Shown: positions 32,415 through 41,377 of the stretch, piece by piece
Position numbering within the stretch: the stretch's first letter is position 1
Layout: every line of letters begins with the position of its first letter
Assembly (NCBI RefSeq): GCF_051133435.1
Contig: NZ_JBPGNY010000006.1
Coordinates: 1 to 64,000, forward strand
DNA: 64,000 bases
Direction of reading: 5' to 3'
Source: JAAYAO01 sp051133435
GTDB taxonomy: Bacteria; Actinomycetota; Actinomycetes; Propionibacteriales; Propionibacteriaceae
Made by a program: the position numbers and the translations under genes
Notes under the pieces: generated by a model
Seen by the model: only the letters and a program-made list of their open reading frames with translations
Databases searched by the model: none
Told to the model about the DNA's origin: nothing

Positions 32415-32876
32415 ATGGGTGACACAGCGGAGGAACTCACCATCGGCGAGGTCGCCGAACGCGCCGGGCTGGCCACCTCGGCCATCCGGCACTACGAGAG
32501 CCTCGGCCTGCTCACCAGCACCCGCAACGACTCCGGCCACCGCCGGTTCAACCGGTCGGTGCTGCGCCGCATCGCCGTCATCCAGGCCGCCCAGCACGTC
32601 GGGCTCAGCCTGGCCGAGATCCGCCGGGCCTTTGCGAAGTTCCCCGCCGATCACGCCCCCACCAAACAGGACTGGGTACGCCTCAGCAAGACGTGGCGCC
32701 CCCTGTTGGACGCCCGCATCAGAGAACTCGAACAGGTGCGCGACGGGTTGTCGATGTGCATCGGGTGTGGCTGCCTCACCATGCGCCAGTGCGCCATCTA
32801 CAACCCGCACGACGAACTCGCCGCCACCGGATCCGGCGCCCGGCGCATGTTCCCCGAGTTTCACCCGCCCACCTGA
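32415..32876 (+). CDS. soxR: SoxR redox-sensing MerR-family regulator
   Basis: The ATG at 32415 gives 153 residues. The MerR winged helix begins TIGEVAERAGLATSAIRHYESLGLL and is followed by the dimerisation helix. The [2Fe-2S] site CIGCGCLTMRQC (C-x2-C-x-C-x5-C) identifies SoxR. Redox-active compounds oxidise the cluster and switch on the target. No soxS is present, as is usual outside enterics, where SoxR controls its targets directly. The divergent MBL gene is the evident target. Confidence 0.95.
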   Translation: MGDTAEELTIGEVAERAGLATSAIRHYESLGLLTSTRNDSGHRRFNRSVLRRIAVIQAAQHVGLSLAEIRRAFAKFPADHAPTKQDWVRLSKTWRPLLDARIRELEQVRDGLSMCIGCGCLTMRQCAIYNPHDELAATGSGARRMFPEFHPPT

Positions 32877-32912
32877 TCAACCGGGACGACCTCCGGCTGT
32901 CGGCAGCCGGAA

Positions 32913-33830
32913 TCAGGCGAAGACACCCTCGATGAGCGGCTCGGAGGCACCCTCGGGCCGGTAGAAGGGCCGGCCCCCTTCGACGGTGCAGCGGCGCATC
33001 AGCCGGTACTGCGGAAAGTGGTCGGACAAGGCGCGGTGATTGGTGCAGCGCTCGTCCCAGATCGCAACGTCACCCTCGCGCCAGCGCCACCGCACGGCCC
33101 AGTTCGGGTTGTGCACCAGTCCGTTGAGATACCCCAGCAGGGCATCGCTCTCGGCTCGGTGCATGTCGACGATCTGGTCGATGAAGGAGCTGAGGAAGAG
33201 CGCCTGGCGACCCGTCTCGTCATGGGTACGTACCAGCGGCAGGATCGCGCCACGCAGGTTGTCGCGGATCAACTGCTCGGTTTCGCCGCCGTACAGGCGG
33301 ATGTTGGCCTCGATGAAATGCGGCGAGGGCTTGTGCCATGCCCGTAGGCCGTTGCAGATGCGCTTCATCTCGTCGGAGAGGCTGTCGTAGGCGGCATACA
33401 GGCTCATCCACAAGGTGTCACCACCGACCGGAGGAATGCTCATCGCGGCCAGAATCGCCAGCGTGGGTGGCTCGGCCCAGTAGGTCAGGTCGGTGTGGAA
33501 CCCGTCGGCGGCGGGCGGGCTTTCGGGGGTGTCCTCGACCGGATGCAGCACGGTATCGCTGTTGTGCAACTTGCCGACCGGGTTCACCATGGGCGTGCCC
33601 CACCGGCGGGCCAGGGCGACGTGATCCTCCTCCGACAGGTGCTGGTCGCGCAGGAAGATCACGTGATGGTCGAGCAGAGCCTGGTGCAAGTCGTGAAACT
33701 GCTCATCGCTCAGGTCGCTGAGATGCACTCCCTCGACCAGAGCCCCGATGTTGGCGTTCAACCGCGTGATGCGCATCTTTCCGCCTTCGTGCGACTGCGT
33801 TGCGGTATCGGCGACTTGTACGGAGTTCAT
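32913..33830 (-). CDS. TauD/TfdA-family Fe(II)/2-oxoglutarate dioxygenase
   Basis: A 305-residue enzyme with the facial triad seen as HTD (GFHTDLTYW) and a distal His (CTNHRALSDHF), plus the 2-oxoglutarate-binding Arg in YRLMRRCTVEG. The start at 33830 has GAAGG upstream; an ATG 18 codons in is also possible. Family members oxidise taurine, alkylsulfates, 2,4-D or similar anions, releasing sulfite or an alcohol. Nearby sulfur genes favour a sulfonate or sulfate ester, but this is inference. It is divergent from a TetR gene that probably represses it. Confidence 0.88.
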   Translation of the reverse strand: MNSVQVADTATQSHEGGKMRITRLNANIGALVEGVHLSDLSDEQFHDLHQALLDHHVIFLRDQHLSEEDHVALARRWGTPMVNPVGKLHNSDTVLHPVEDTPESPPAADGFHTDLTYWAEPPTLAILAAMSIPPVGGDTLWMSLYAAYDSLSDEMKRICNGLRAWHKPSPHFIEANIRLYGGETEQLIRDNLRGAILPLVRTHDETGRQALFLSSFIDQIVDMHRAESDALLGYLNGLVHNPNWAVRWRWREGDVAIWDERCTNHRALSDHFPQYRLMRRCTVEGGRPFYRPEGASEPLIEGVFA

Positions 33831-34012
33831 GGATATCCCTTCATTGGTCGGCTGTGAGCCGCTTTCCGGCGGAACCCCTGCGAGGCGACTCCCGGTTCCG
33901 GGGGCGGTGACGATTCGCCATCCGCACCCGCTGTGACGTCAATAAGTTAGTGAACTACCATTTGTGAGTCAATGCCCATTGATAGGTTTGGTCGGCGAAA
34001 GGAGGTTCGGCA
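33831..34012. promoter_or_regulatory. Divergent control region between dioxygenase and TetR genes
   Basis: The 182-bp gap has an AT-rich core unlike its surroundings. TAGTGAACTA (33948-33957) is a short near-perfect palindrome within it and is a candidate TetR operator. Promoter boxes could not be set with confidence. Confidence 0.35.
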
Positions 34013-34597
34013 ATGGGGTTACGTGAGCGCAAGAAGGTGCAGACACGTCGGCGTATCGTCGACGCTGCCCTGAACCGCTTCGTCGAGCAGGGCTATGAGG
34101 CGACCACCGTCGAGGAGATCGCCGGTGACGCCGACATCTCGGTGACCACCTTCTTTCGCTATTTCCGCGCCAAGGACGAGGTGCTCTTCGCCGACTCCGA
34201 CCACTGGGCGCCCGAGGTGCGGTCGTTGATCGAACAACGCCCGGCCGATGAATCCGACCTCGAGGCCATCCATCAGGCACTGCGCACCTTCCACGAACAG
34301 GGCGGCGTTGATGATGATGCGCGCCGCATGCAGCGTCATCGCGTCACCGACGAAACGCCCGTCCTCAGCGGACGCGCCCAACTGGTTGCCGCCCGCTGGA
34401 AGCAGGAGGTCGCCGCCGCGTTGGCCGAACGACGGGGGGTCGACATGGATGATCGCGACGTGCACCTGCTCGCGGCGATCTCCTTCACCATCCTGCGGTT
34501 CGCCGAGGACGAGTGGTATGCCGGCCGGGGTTCGGTCGACTGGCTCACGTCCCTCGATGCGGCTTTCGACCGTTACGCCCGGCTGGCACGGGCGTAG
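34013..34597 (+). CDS. TetR/AcrR-family regulator
   Basis: A 194-residue protein with the N-terminal TetR domain (RERKKVQTRRRIVDAALNRF, EQGYEATTVEEIAGDADIS, TFFRYFRAKDEVLF) and a helical C-terminal half. AAAGGAGG lies before the ATG. It is divergent from the TauD-type dioxygenase, so substrate-dependent repression of that gene is the natural guess. The sulfurtransferase follows after nine bases and may be co-transcribed. Confidence 0.9.
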   Translation: MGLRERKKVQTRRRIVDAALNRFVEQGYEATTVEEIAGDADISVTTFFRYFRAKDEVLFADSDHWAPEVRSLIEQRPADESDLEAIHQALRTFHEQGGVDDDARRMQRHRVTDETPVLSGRAQLVAARWKQEVAAALAERRGVDMDDRDVHLLAAISFTILRFAEDEWYAGRGSVDWLTSLDAAFDRYARLARA

Positions 34598-34606
34598 GGT
34601 GTCGTC

Positions 34607-35419
34607 ATGATTCCACCGGTCGTTGATCTCACCTGGTTGCGCGCCCACCCCGAAGCGATGATCGCCGATGTTCGTTGGTATCTGGACGGACGGTCCGGCC
34701 GCGAGGCCTACGATGCCGGACACCTTCCCGGCGCGGTGTTCATCGATCTGGACGAGGCACTGTCCGCCCCGGCCAGTACCGAGGCCGGACGCCACCCGCT
34801 GCCCGACCCCAAGGATTTCGCCGCCGCGATGGAGGCCGCCGGCATCGGGGCCGACTCGATCGTGGTCGGCTACGACGACGGTGGTGGGTTCTCCGCCGGC
34901 CGACTGATCTGGATGCTGCGGGCCCTGGGTGTCGACGCCGCCCTGTTGGACGGCGGCCTGACCGCCTGGGACGGCGAGCTCAGCACCGACCCTGCACCCG
35001 ACCCCGAGGGCGACATCTCCTTCCCGGTCGGCACCTGGGGTCCGGAACTGATCGCGACCATCGACGAGGCCGCCGCCGCCGGCCCGATGGTGATCGACGC
35101 CCGCTCGGCCGAACGCTTCCGCGGCGAGGGCCCGAACCGGGACGCGCAGGCCGGGCACATTCCGGGCTCGCGCAGCGCACCGATGACCGACAACCTCACC
35201 GACGGCCGCCGGTTCAAGACCCCCGAACAACTCCGCGAACGCTTCGCGGCCTTGGGCATCACCGATGCGGGCGAGGTGATCAGTTCCTGCGGATCGGGCG
35301 TCACCGCCTGCCACAACCTGTTGGCGATGGAATACGCCGGGCTCGGACGGGGCCGGCTCTACCCCGGTTCGTGGTCGCAGTACGCCGCGACCGACCGTCC
35401 GATCGCCACCGGCGACTGA
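34607..35419 (+). CDS. sseA: Rhodanese-type sulfurtransferase (SseA-like)
   Basis: A 270-residue protein with two rhodanese domains. The N-terminal one is inactive. The C-terminal one has the active-site loop CGSGVTA (Cys at about 227) and the preceding VIDARSAERFRGE. The CGSGVTA form is typical of 3-mercaptopyruvate sulfurtransferases, which use mercaptopyruvate to make persulfide or thiocyanate; thiosulfate is the alternative donor. Together with tsuA/tusA it fits a sulfur-handling neighbourhood. Confidence 0.88.
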   Translation: MIPPVVDLTWLRAHPEAMIADVRWYLDGRSGREAYDAGHLPGAVFIDLDEALSAPASTEAGRHPLPDPKDFAAAMEAAGIGADSIVVGYDDGGGFSAGRLIWMLRALGVDAALLDGGLTAWDGELSTDPAPDPEGDISFPVGTWGPELIATIDEAAAAGPMVIDARSAERFRGEGPNRDAQAGHIPGSRSAPMTDNLTDGRRFKTPEQLRERFAALGITDAGEVISSCGSGVTACHNLLAMEYAGLGRGRLYPGSWSQYAATDRPIATGD

Positions 35420-35435
35420 GCCGAGGGGACGAGGC

Positions 35436-36077
35436 TCAGCGCATCACCGAGGAGTACGGCTCGCGTGGGTCGGCGGTCACGTTGTAGGCCTCGAGCTTCC
35501 AGTGCGCACCGGCGCGGTCGAGCACTATCCAGCCGCAGTTGTGCAGCCCGGCGAAGGTGCGCGAGACGGTGAAGTCGTAGCCGAGGAAGTAGGCCAGGCC
35601 GACCCGCCAGGCCATCCCGTGGCCGACCGCGAGCAGCACCTCGTCATCATCACCGGCCTCGACCAGTTCGTGCAGGGCGGCCGATACCCGGCGGCCGAGT
35701 TCGTCACCGGTCTCCCCCGCATCCGAGCGCCGAAAGTCGCGCCCGGCGGCCAGGTCCTCGAAGAATCCGGGATGGGCGGCGGCCACCTCGTCGCGGGTCA
35801 TGCCGACCCAGTCGCCGACGTTGATCTCCTGCAGGCGGGCGTCGGTGGTCACCTCCAACCCGGTGAGTTCGGCGATCACCTCGGCGGTTTGGGAGGCCCG
35901 CTGCAGGTCCGAGGACACGATCCGGGTCGGGGCCAGGGCGGCGACCCGCGGGGCGGCGTCACGGGCCTGGGCGAGCCCGGTGTCGTTCAGTGGTACGTCG
36001 GCCTGTCCCTGCATGCGTCCGTGCAGGTTGCCGTCGGTCTGTCCGTGTCGCCACAGAATCAGCCGGCGAGCGGTCAC
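35436..36077 (-). CDS. Histidine phosphatase (phosphoglycerate mutase-like)
   Basis: A 213-residue protein starting at GTG 36077, with LILWRHGQTDGN (catalytic RHG), the second-site GHGMAWR and an acid residue in LQEINVGDW. The start overlaps the stop of rsfS (GTGA). In actinobacteria the gene after nadD-rsfS is often a phosphatase of this kind, in mycobacteria a glucosyl-3-phosphoglycerate phosphatase (GpgP). That exact substrate is possible but not shown. Confidence 0.85.
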   Translation of the reverse strand: MTARRLILWRHGQTDGNLHGRMQGQADVPLNDTGLAQARDAAPRVAALAPTRIVSSDLQRASQTAEVIAELTGLEVTTDARLQEINVGDWVGMTRDEVAAAHPGFFEDLAAGRDFRRSDAGETGDELGRRVSAALHELVEAGDDDEVLLAVGHGMAWRVGLAYFLGYDFTVSRTFAGLHNCGWIVLDRAGAHWKLEAYNVTADPREPYSSVMR

Positions 36078-36448
36078 GCCATCTCCTCCGGCAGTCCCAG
36101 TGCGACTCGGGGGCAGTCGGACCACAACCGCTCCAGGGCATAGAGGCCGCGTTCCTCGGTGTGCTGGATGTGCACCACCACGTCCAGGTAGTCGAGCAGC
36201 ACCCAGCGCTGTTCCCGGTCACCCTCGCGGCGGGTGGGTTTGGCGTCCAGGTCTTCGCGGAGCTTCTTCTCGATCTCGTCGACGATCGCGCCCACCTGAC
36301 GTTCGGTCTCGGCGGTGATCACCAGGAAGACATCGGTGATCGCAAGTTGCTCGGACACGTCGTAGGCGATCAGGTCGGTGCCCATCTTGTCGGCGGCGGC
36401 TGCGGCCGCGACCTTGGTCATCTCGATCGCACGATCGGTTGCGCTCAC
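36074..36448 (-). CDS. rsfS: Ribosome silencing factor RsfS
   Basis: A 124-residue member of the Iojap/RsfS family. It has DVFLVITAETERQVGAIVDEIE, REGDREQRWVLLDYLDVVVHI and HTEERGLYALERLW. It binds ribosomal protein L14 and blocks joining of the subunits during starvation. It lies eight bases after nadD and overlaps the phosphatase, the conserved bacterial order. Confidence 0.95.
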   Translation of the reverse strand: MSATDRAIEMTKVAAAAAADKMGTDLIAYDVSEQLAITDVFLVITAETERQVGAIVDEIEKKLREDLDAKPTRREGDREQRWVLLDYLDVVVHIQHTEERGLYALERLWSDCPRVALGLPEEMA

Positions 36449-36456
36449 GCGGATTC

Positions 36457-37104
36457 CTATTCGTTCTCGGGCAGGTACAGGCCCCGCTTCTGGATGTACT
36501 GCACGATGCCGTCGGGCACCAGGTACCAGATCGGCAGGCCCCGGGCGGTGCGGGCGCGGCAGTCGGTGGACGAGATCGCCATCGCCGGCACGTCCAGCAG
36601 GGTCACCCGGTCGGACGGCAGGTGGTCGATCGCCCCGTCCAGTGAGATCCCGGGCCGCGACACCCCGACGAACTGGGCCAGGTCGAACAGTTCGTCGGCC
36701 CCCCGCCAGGTCAGGATTCGGCTCAGTGCGTCGGCACCGGTGATGAAGAACAGGTCGACATCGCCGCGTTCGGCGCGCAGATCCTTGAGGGTGTCGACGG
36801 TGTAGGTGTCGCCGGGACGTTCGATGTCGACCCGGCTCACGGTGAAGCGCGGGTTGGACGCGGTGGCGATCGCGGTCATCAGGTAGCGGTCTTCACCCAG
36901 CGACACCCGGCGGTGCTTCTTCTGCCAGGGCACGCCGGTGGGGACGAAGACCACCTCGTCGAGGTGGAAGCGGGCGGCGACCTCCGAGGCCGCAGCCAAG
37001 TGTCCGTGGTGGATCGGATCGAAGGTGCCACCCATCACGCCGAGGCGGTAACGGGCTCCCGGCGTCGCATCGGGTCGGCGGGCCAACCCCGGTTGCGTGG
37101 TCAA
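36457..37104 (-). CDS. nadD: Nicotinate-nucleotide adenylyltransferase
   Basis: This 215-residue protein makes deamido-NAD from nicotinate mononucleotide and ATP. GGTFDPIHHGHL is the nucleotidyltransferase signature and ISSTDCRARTARG the family ISSTxIR-type motif. The first 20 residues are a poorly conserved extension; a start closer to YRLGVMGG is possible. It is followed closely by rsfS. Confidence 0.93.
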   Translation of the reverse strand: MTTQPGLARRPDATPGARYRLGVMGGTFDPIHHGHLAAASEVAARFHLDEVVFVPTGVPWQKKHRRVSLGEDRYLMTAIATASNPRFTVSRVDIERPGDTYTVDTLKDLRAERGDVDLFFITGADALSRILTWRGADELFDLAQFVGVSRPGISLDGAIDHLPSDRVTLLDVPAMAISSTDCRARTARGLPIWYLVPDGIVQYIQKRGLYLPENE

Positions 37105-37106
37105 GA

Positions 37107-37238
37107 TCAGCTGTGCGGACGGCCCTTGCCGATGCCGCGCACGAAGGCCAGCGCGACCAGCAGAGCGATCAGGGCGATGATCCCGAACACCAAGGGGTGT
37201 GGCCCGTAGGCCTCGAGAAACACAAATCCAAGATTCAT
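37107..37238 (-). CDS. Small single-helix membrane protein between proA and nadD
   Basis: A 43-residue frame begins MNLGFVFLEAYGPHPLVFG, continues IIALIALLVALAFV as one membrane helix, and ends with basic RGIGKGRPHS. Its stop lies two bases before the start of nadD and it is 19 bp past proA, filling the gap neatly. Similar tiny proteins are found at this place in other actinobacteria, by recollection of the gene order. Function is unknown. Confidence 0.6.
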   Translation of the reverse strand: MNLGFVFLEAYGPHPLVFGIIALIALLVALAFVRGIGKGRPHS

Positions 37239-37257
37239 GACGCGCAGCCTACCGAAT

Positions 37258-38508
37258 TCAGCCGCGAACCTGGCCAGTGCCGCGAACGACGAACTTCGTG
37301 GAGGTCATTTCGGGCAGGGCCATCGGCCCGCGGGCGTGGGTTTTCTGGGTCGAAATGCCGATCTCGGCGCCGAAACCGAACTCGCCCCCGTCGACGAACC
37401 GGCTGGATGCATTCACCAGTACCGCGGCGGCGTCGACCTGGTCGACGAACCGGCCGGCGGCCTCGGCGTTGTCGGTCACGATCGATTCGGAGTGGCCCGA
37501 GGTGTGGGCGCGGATGTGCTCGATCGCCTCGTCCATGTCGGCGACGACCTTGGCCGACAGGTCCAGCGACAGCCATTCCTCATCGAAATCACCCTCGGCT
37601 GCCGGCACCACGTGCTCGTTGCCGTTACCGGCCGCCACGACCGCCCCGTCGCCGTGCACGGTCACCCCGGCCGAGGTCAGTTCGGGCAGTGCCTTGGCCA
37701 GGAAGTCCTCGGCGATCGCCTCGTCGACCAGCAGGGTCTCCAGCGCATTGCACACCGAGGGACGCTGCAGCTTGGCGTTCACCATGATGTCCAGGGCCAT
37801 CTGCTGGTCGGCCTCGCTGTGCACGTAGAGGTGACAGTTGCCGGTACCGGTTTCGATCACCGGCACCTGCGATCCGGTGACGACCGCGTTGATCAGGCCG
37901 GCCCCACCGCGCGGGATCAGCAGGTCGACCAACCCCCGGGCGGTCATCATCTCGGTGGTGACCTCCCGTCCGCCGGCAACCAGCGCCACGGCGTCCTCGG
38001 GGAAATCGGCGGCGGCCAGCCCGGCGCGCAGGGCGTTGACGATGGCCACGTTCGAGTCGTAGGCAGAGGACGAGCCGCGCAGCAGCGAGGCGTTACCCGA
38101 CTTCAGGCAGATACCGGCGGCGTCGGCGGTGACATTGGGCCGGGCCTCGTAGATGATGCCGATCACGCCGATCGGTACCCGAATCTGGCTGATCTCCAGC
38201 CCGTGCGGGGTGGTCCAGCTACGCACCGCGCTGCCGACCGGGTCGGTCAGGTCGGCGAGTTGGCGCAGGCCGTCGGCCATACCCACCAGCCGGTCGTGGT
38301 TGAGGCGCAGCCGGTCGATCAGCGAGGCGGCGGTGCCGGATTCCTCGGCCCGGGTGATGTCGACCTGGTTCGCGGCGAGAATCTCGTCCTCGGCCGCCAG
38401 CAGGGCGTCGGCCATCGCGTGCAGCGCGGCATCCTTCTCGGCGCGCGTGGCGGTGGCCAGACGGATCGCGGCGGTACGGGCGGCAGTGGCCTGTTCGGTG
38501 AATGACAT
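37258..38508 (-). CDS. proA: Glutamate-5-semialdehyde dehydrogenase
   Basis: The second enzyme of proline synthesis, 416 residues as usual. It reduces gamma-glutamyl phosphate with NADPH. The catalytic cysteine lies in QRPSVCNALETLLV, with NAD(P)-binding GVIGIIYEARPNVTADA and the C-terminal EFGFGAEIGISTQKTHARGP. It is in the same direction as proB but separated from it by a substrate-binding lipoprotein gene. Confidence 0.96.
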   Translation of the reverse strand: MSFTEQATAARTAAIRLATATRAEKDAALHAMADALLAAEDEILAANQVDITRAEESGTAASLIDRLRLNHDRLVGMADGLRQLADLTDPVGSAVRSWTTPHGLEISQIRVPIGVIGIIYEARPNVTADAAGICLKSGNASLLRGSSSAYDSNVAIVNALRAGLAAADFPEDAVALVAGGREVTTEMMTARGLVDLLIPRGGAGLINAVVTGSQVPVIETGTGNCHLYVHSEADQQMALDIMVNAKLQRPSVCNALETLLVDEAIAEDFLAKALPELTSAGVTVHGDGAVVAAGNGNEHVVPAAEGDFDEEWLSLDLSAKVVADMDEAIEHIRAHTSGHSESIVTDNAEAAGRFVDQVDAAAVLVNASSRFVDGGEFGFGAEIGISTQKTHARGPMALPEMTSTKFVVRGTGQVRG

Positions 38509-38541
38509 GGGTCCTCCTGAGCGGGCAATCTACCGGGCGGA

Positions 38542-40224
38542 TCACTCCACCACCACGGTGTTCCAGGTCTCGGCGGCCACCGGACTGGGTCGATATCCGC
38601 GCACCTCGGGGTCGAGCACCAGGTGCGGCTGCGGGTACGCCAGCGGAACCACGGCCCGGAAGTCGTCGAGTCGCAGCGACACATCGGCCCAGGTGCGTTG
38701 CGGATCCCGGCCGGGGTCGGTGGCCGCGGCGTTGACCGTGGTGCTGATCGCGGGCTGGACGAAGCCGAACTCTGCGTTCTGGGCGCCGAACTTGGGTACC
38801 AGCAGGTTCGCCGGGTGGCTGGACGAGGATGACCAGCCCATCAGATGCAGATCGTGCTCGTCGGCGCGGTTCGGGTTGCTGATCAGGTCGAGGTAGTCGG
38901 GCCAGGACGCGGCCACCGGTTGCACGGTGAAGCCGAGCGCTTCAAGTTGCTCGGCGACCACCACATAGGTCTCCTCCGGTGCCGGCAGGTACGGCAGGGT
39001 CACCCCGCTGGGGTAGGCCAGTTTCACCGTGAGGTCGTCGCCGTAGTAGCCGGCCTCGGTCAGCCGCAGCTTGGCCAGCTCCGGGTCGGGTTCCTCGGCC
39101 TCGATCCCGGCGTGGCCGAGCATGCCGGGTGGGATCAGTTCGTGGGCGGGGCGGGTGTCGGTGGGCAGGATCACCCCGTCCAGCAGTTCTTGGCGGTTGA
39201 TGCCCAGCGCGATCGCCCGGCGTACCCGCACATCGGCCAGCATCGGGTTGTGCTGGTTGAAGCCCACGTACAGCACCGAGGGTTGCCGGCGGTTGATCAC
39301 CACCGGCTTGCTGCCCTTCTCGGCCAGTTCGGCCAGGTCGGCATCGTCGGCCGGTTGCAGTACCTCGAAACCGTTCACACGTCCTGCGGCCAGGTCGGCC
39401 AGCCGGGCTTTGGAGTCGGGTACCACCCGCAGCACCGCCTTGTTCAGCTCGGCGGGTTGGCCCCAATAGTCGGGGTTGCGCTCCACCACGACCTGCACCA
39501 GTGGCTCATGGGCCAGGAAACGGAACGGTCCCGTCCCGGTCGGGTGGGCGGTGGCGTATTCGCTGGCCCGCGGGTCGGCGGTGGCCGAGTCGGCATCGGC
39601 CCGGTACTCCGCCAGGGCCGTGGGGCTCTGCATCGCGAACTGGGGCTGGGCCAGCACTTCGAGCAGGTTCGGGGTCGGCCGGGTCAGGGTGATCCGCACC
39701 CGACGATCGTCCACCCGGGTGCAGGAATGGTAGAGCTCGTGCCCGTCGCGGAAGAAGTGGGCGCGGTAGGTTTCGGCGGTGCGGGCCGCACGTCCGCGCC
39801 ACCGGTGCCAGCGGTCGAAGTTGGCGCACACCGCAGACGGGGTGAAGGCGGTTTCGTCGTGGAACTGCACGCCCTCGCGCAGGGTGAAGACCCACTCGGT
39901 GTGCTCGTCATTGTGTTCCCAGGCTTCGGCCAGGGCCGGTTGCACCCCGGTGCCCACCTCGTCGGGGGCAACCAGCCCCTCGAAGATCTGCCGGGCGAGT
40001 TGTTCGCTGGCGGGGTCGGTGGCGAAGGCCGGGTCGAAGCCGAGCGGCTCGGTGCCGGTGGCATGGACGTAGATTCCCTGCCCGCCCGAGGTATTCGGTG
40101 AGGGTTCGGGCGGCGGGACGGGGTTGGGTGCGCAGGAGGCGGTCAGCAACGCGACCACACCGGCCGCGATCACCCGCCGTCGCACCCGTCCAGCCCTGAT
40201 CACCGAGTCAGCGTAGCCGGACAC
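38542..40224 (-). CDS. Oligopeptide-type ABC substrate-binding lipoprotein
   Basis: A 560-residue SBP_bac_5-family protein with a lipoprotein signal (basic start, hydrophobic AAGVVALLTAS, lipid Cys at about 31) and a Pro-rich linker. The body has the family block YVHATGTEPLGFDPAFATDP, EHNDEHTEWVFTLREGVQFHD and RAIALGINRQELLDGV. Such proteins bind peptides or other small solutes for an ABC importer. No permease or ATPase is near, so it must share one encoded elsewhere or act as a sensor. It sits between proB and proA. Confidence 0.88.
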   Translation of the reverse strand: MSGYADSVIRAGRVRRRVIAAGVVALLTASCAPNPVPPPEPSPNTSGGQGIYVHATGTEPLGFDPAFATDPASEQLARQIFEGLVAPDEVGTGVQPALAEAWEHNDEHTEWVFTLREGVQFHDETAFTPSAVCANFDRWHRWRGRAARTAETYRAHFFRDGHELYHSCTRVDDRRVRITLTRPTPNLLEVLAQPQFAMQSPTALAEYRADADSATADPRASEYATAHPTGTGPFRFLAHEPLVQVVVERNPDYWGQPAELNKAVLRVVPDSKARLADLAAGRVNGFEVLQPADDADLAELAEKGSKPVVINRRQPSVLYVGFNQHNPMLADVRVRRAIALGINRQELLDGVILPTDTRPAHELIPPGMLGHAGIEAEEPDPELAKLRLTEAGYYGDDLTVKLAYPSGVTLPYLPAPEETYVVVAEQLEALGFTVQPVAASWPDYLDLISNPNRADEHDLHLMGWSSSSSHPANLLVPKFGAQNAEFGFVQPAISTTVNAAATDPGRDPQRTWADVSLRLDDFRAVVPLAYPQPHLVLDPEVRGYRPSPVAAETWNTVVVE

Positions 40225-40237
40225 CTGGTCACCGCCG

Positions 40238-41377
40238 TCAGTTCCGGCTGCGGGCCGGTTCTCCCCGCTTGACCAGCAGTGCCATCGCGTCGCGGTGAAT
40301 CACGGTGCGCTCGTAGCCGGGGCCGTATTCGGCCACCAGATCGGTGGTGCTGCGCCCGATCAGGTCGGGTAGTTCGGTGGCGGCGTAGTTGGTCAGCCCC
40401 CGGGCGATCAGGGTGCCGTCGGCGGCGACCACATCGACCGGTTGGCCGGCGCGGAAGGTGCCGCGCACCTGCACCACCCCGGCGGGCAACAACGACGCCT
40501 TGCGTTCGGTCAGGGCGCGCACCGCTCCGTCGTCGACGACGAGTTCACCCTTGGCCTCGGTGATGTGGGCCAGCCACAACAGCCGGGTCGGACGACGTTT
40601 GCCGGTGGGATGGAAGATCGTGCCCACCGGTTGCCCCCCGAGGGCGTCGGCGGCTGCGGAGGCCTTCGCCAACACCACCGGGATTCCGGCCGAGGTGGCG
40701 ATCCGGGCGGCTTCGATCTTGGTCTGCATGCCGCCGGTGCCGACCGCGGTTCCGCGTCGGGAGATGTCGATGTCGCGCAGGTCGGCGGCCGAGCGCACTT
40801 CCTCGATGCGGCGGGCGTTCGGCTTGGACGGGTGGTCGCTGTACAGTGCGTCGACGTCGGTGAGCAGCACCAGCGCGTCGGCGTGCACCAGGTGGGCGAC
40901 CAGGGCGGCCAGTCGGTCGTTGTCACCGAAGCGGATCTCGTGGGTGGCGACGGTGTCGTTCTCGTTCACCACCGGCAACACCCCCAGCTCCAGCAACCGT
41001 TCGGCGGTGCGGTGGGCGTTGCGGTAGTGCTGTTGGCGGGTCAGGTCGTCGACGGTGAGCAGCACCTGGCCGACCACGATGCCGTGCTGGGCGAAACGCT
41101 GGGTGTAATGCTCGATCAGCAGCCCCTGGCCGACCGCGGCCGCGGCCTGCTGGGTGGACAGATCATTGGGCCGGTTCGCCAGCCGCAGCGGGCCCAGGGC
41201 GGCGGCGATCGCGCCGGAGGAGACCAGGATCACTTCGCGGCCCTGCTGCTTGTTCGCGGCGAGCACGTCCACCAGGGCATGCAGGCGGCGCAGGTCCACC
41301 CCGCCCTCGTCGGTGGTCAGCGCGGATGAACCGACCTTGACCACCACCCGCCGGGCCCGGGCCACGGTGTTTCTCAT
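40238..41377 (-). CDS. proB: Glutamate 5-kinase with PUA domain
   Basis: The first enzyme of proline synthesis, 379 residues: an amino-acid-kinase domain (VVVKVGSSALTTDEGG, SSGAIAAALGPL, VVNENDTVATHEIRFGDNDRL, GTGGMQTKIEAA) and a C-terminal PUA domain (about 285-365). It phosphorylates glutamate and is usually inhibited by proline. The ATG overlaps the end of obg by four bases, so it belongs to the rplU-rpmA-obg operon. Confidence 0.96.
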   Translation of the reverse strand: MRNTVARARRVVVKVGSSALTTDEGGVDLRRLHALVDVLAANKQQGREVILVSSGAIAAALGPLRLANRPNDLSTQQAAAAVGQGLLIEHYTQRFAQHGIVVGQVLLTVDDLTRQQHYRNAHRTAERLLELGVLPVVNENDTVATHEIRFGDNDRLAALVAHLVHADALVLLTDVDALYSDHPSKPNARRIEEVRSAADLRDIDISRRGTAVGTGGMQTKIEAARIATSAGIPVVLAKASAAADALGGQPVGTIFHPTGKRRPTRLLWLAHITEAKGELVVDDGAVRALTERKASLLPAGVVQVRGTFRAGQPVDVVAADGTLIARGLTNYAATELPDLIGRSTTDLVAEYGPGYERTVIHRDAMALLVKRGEPARSRN

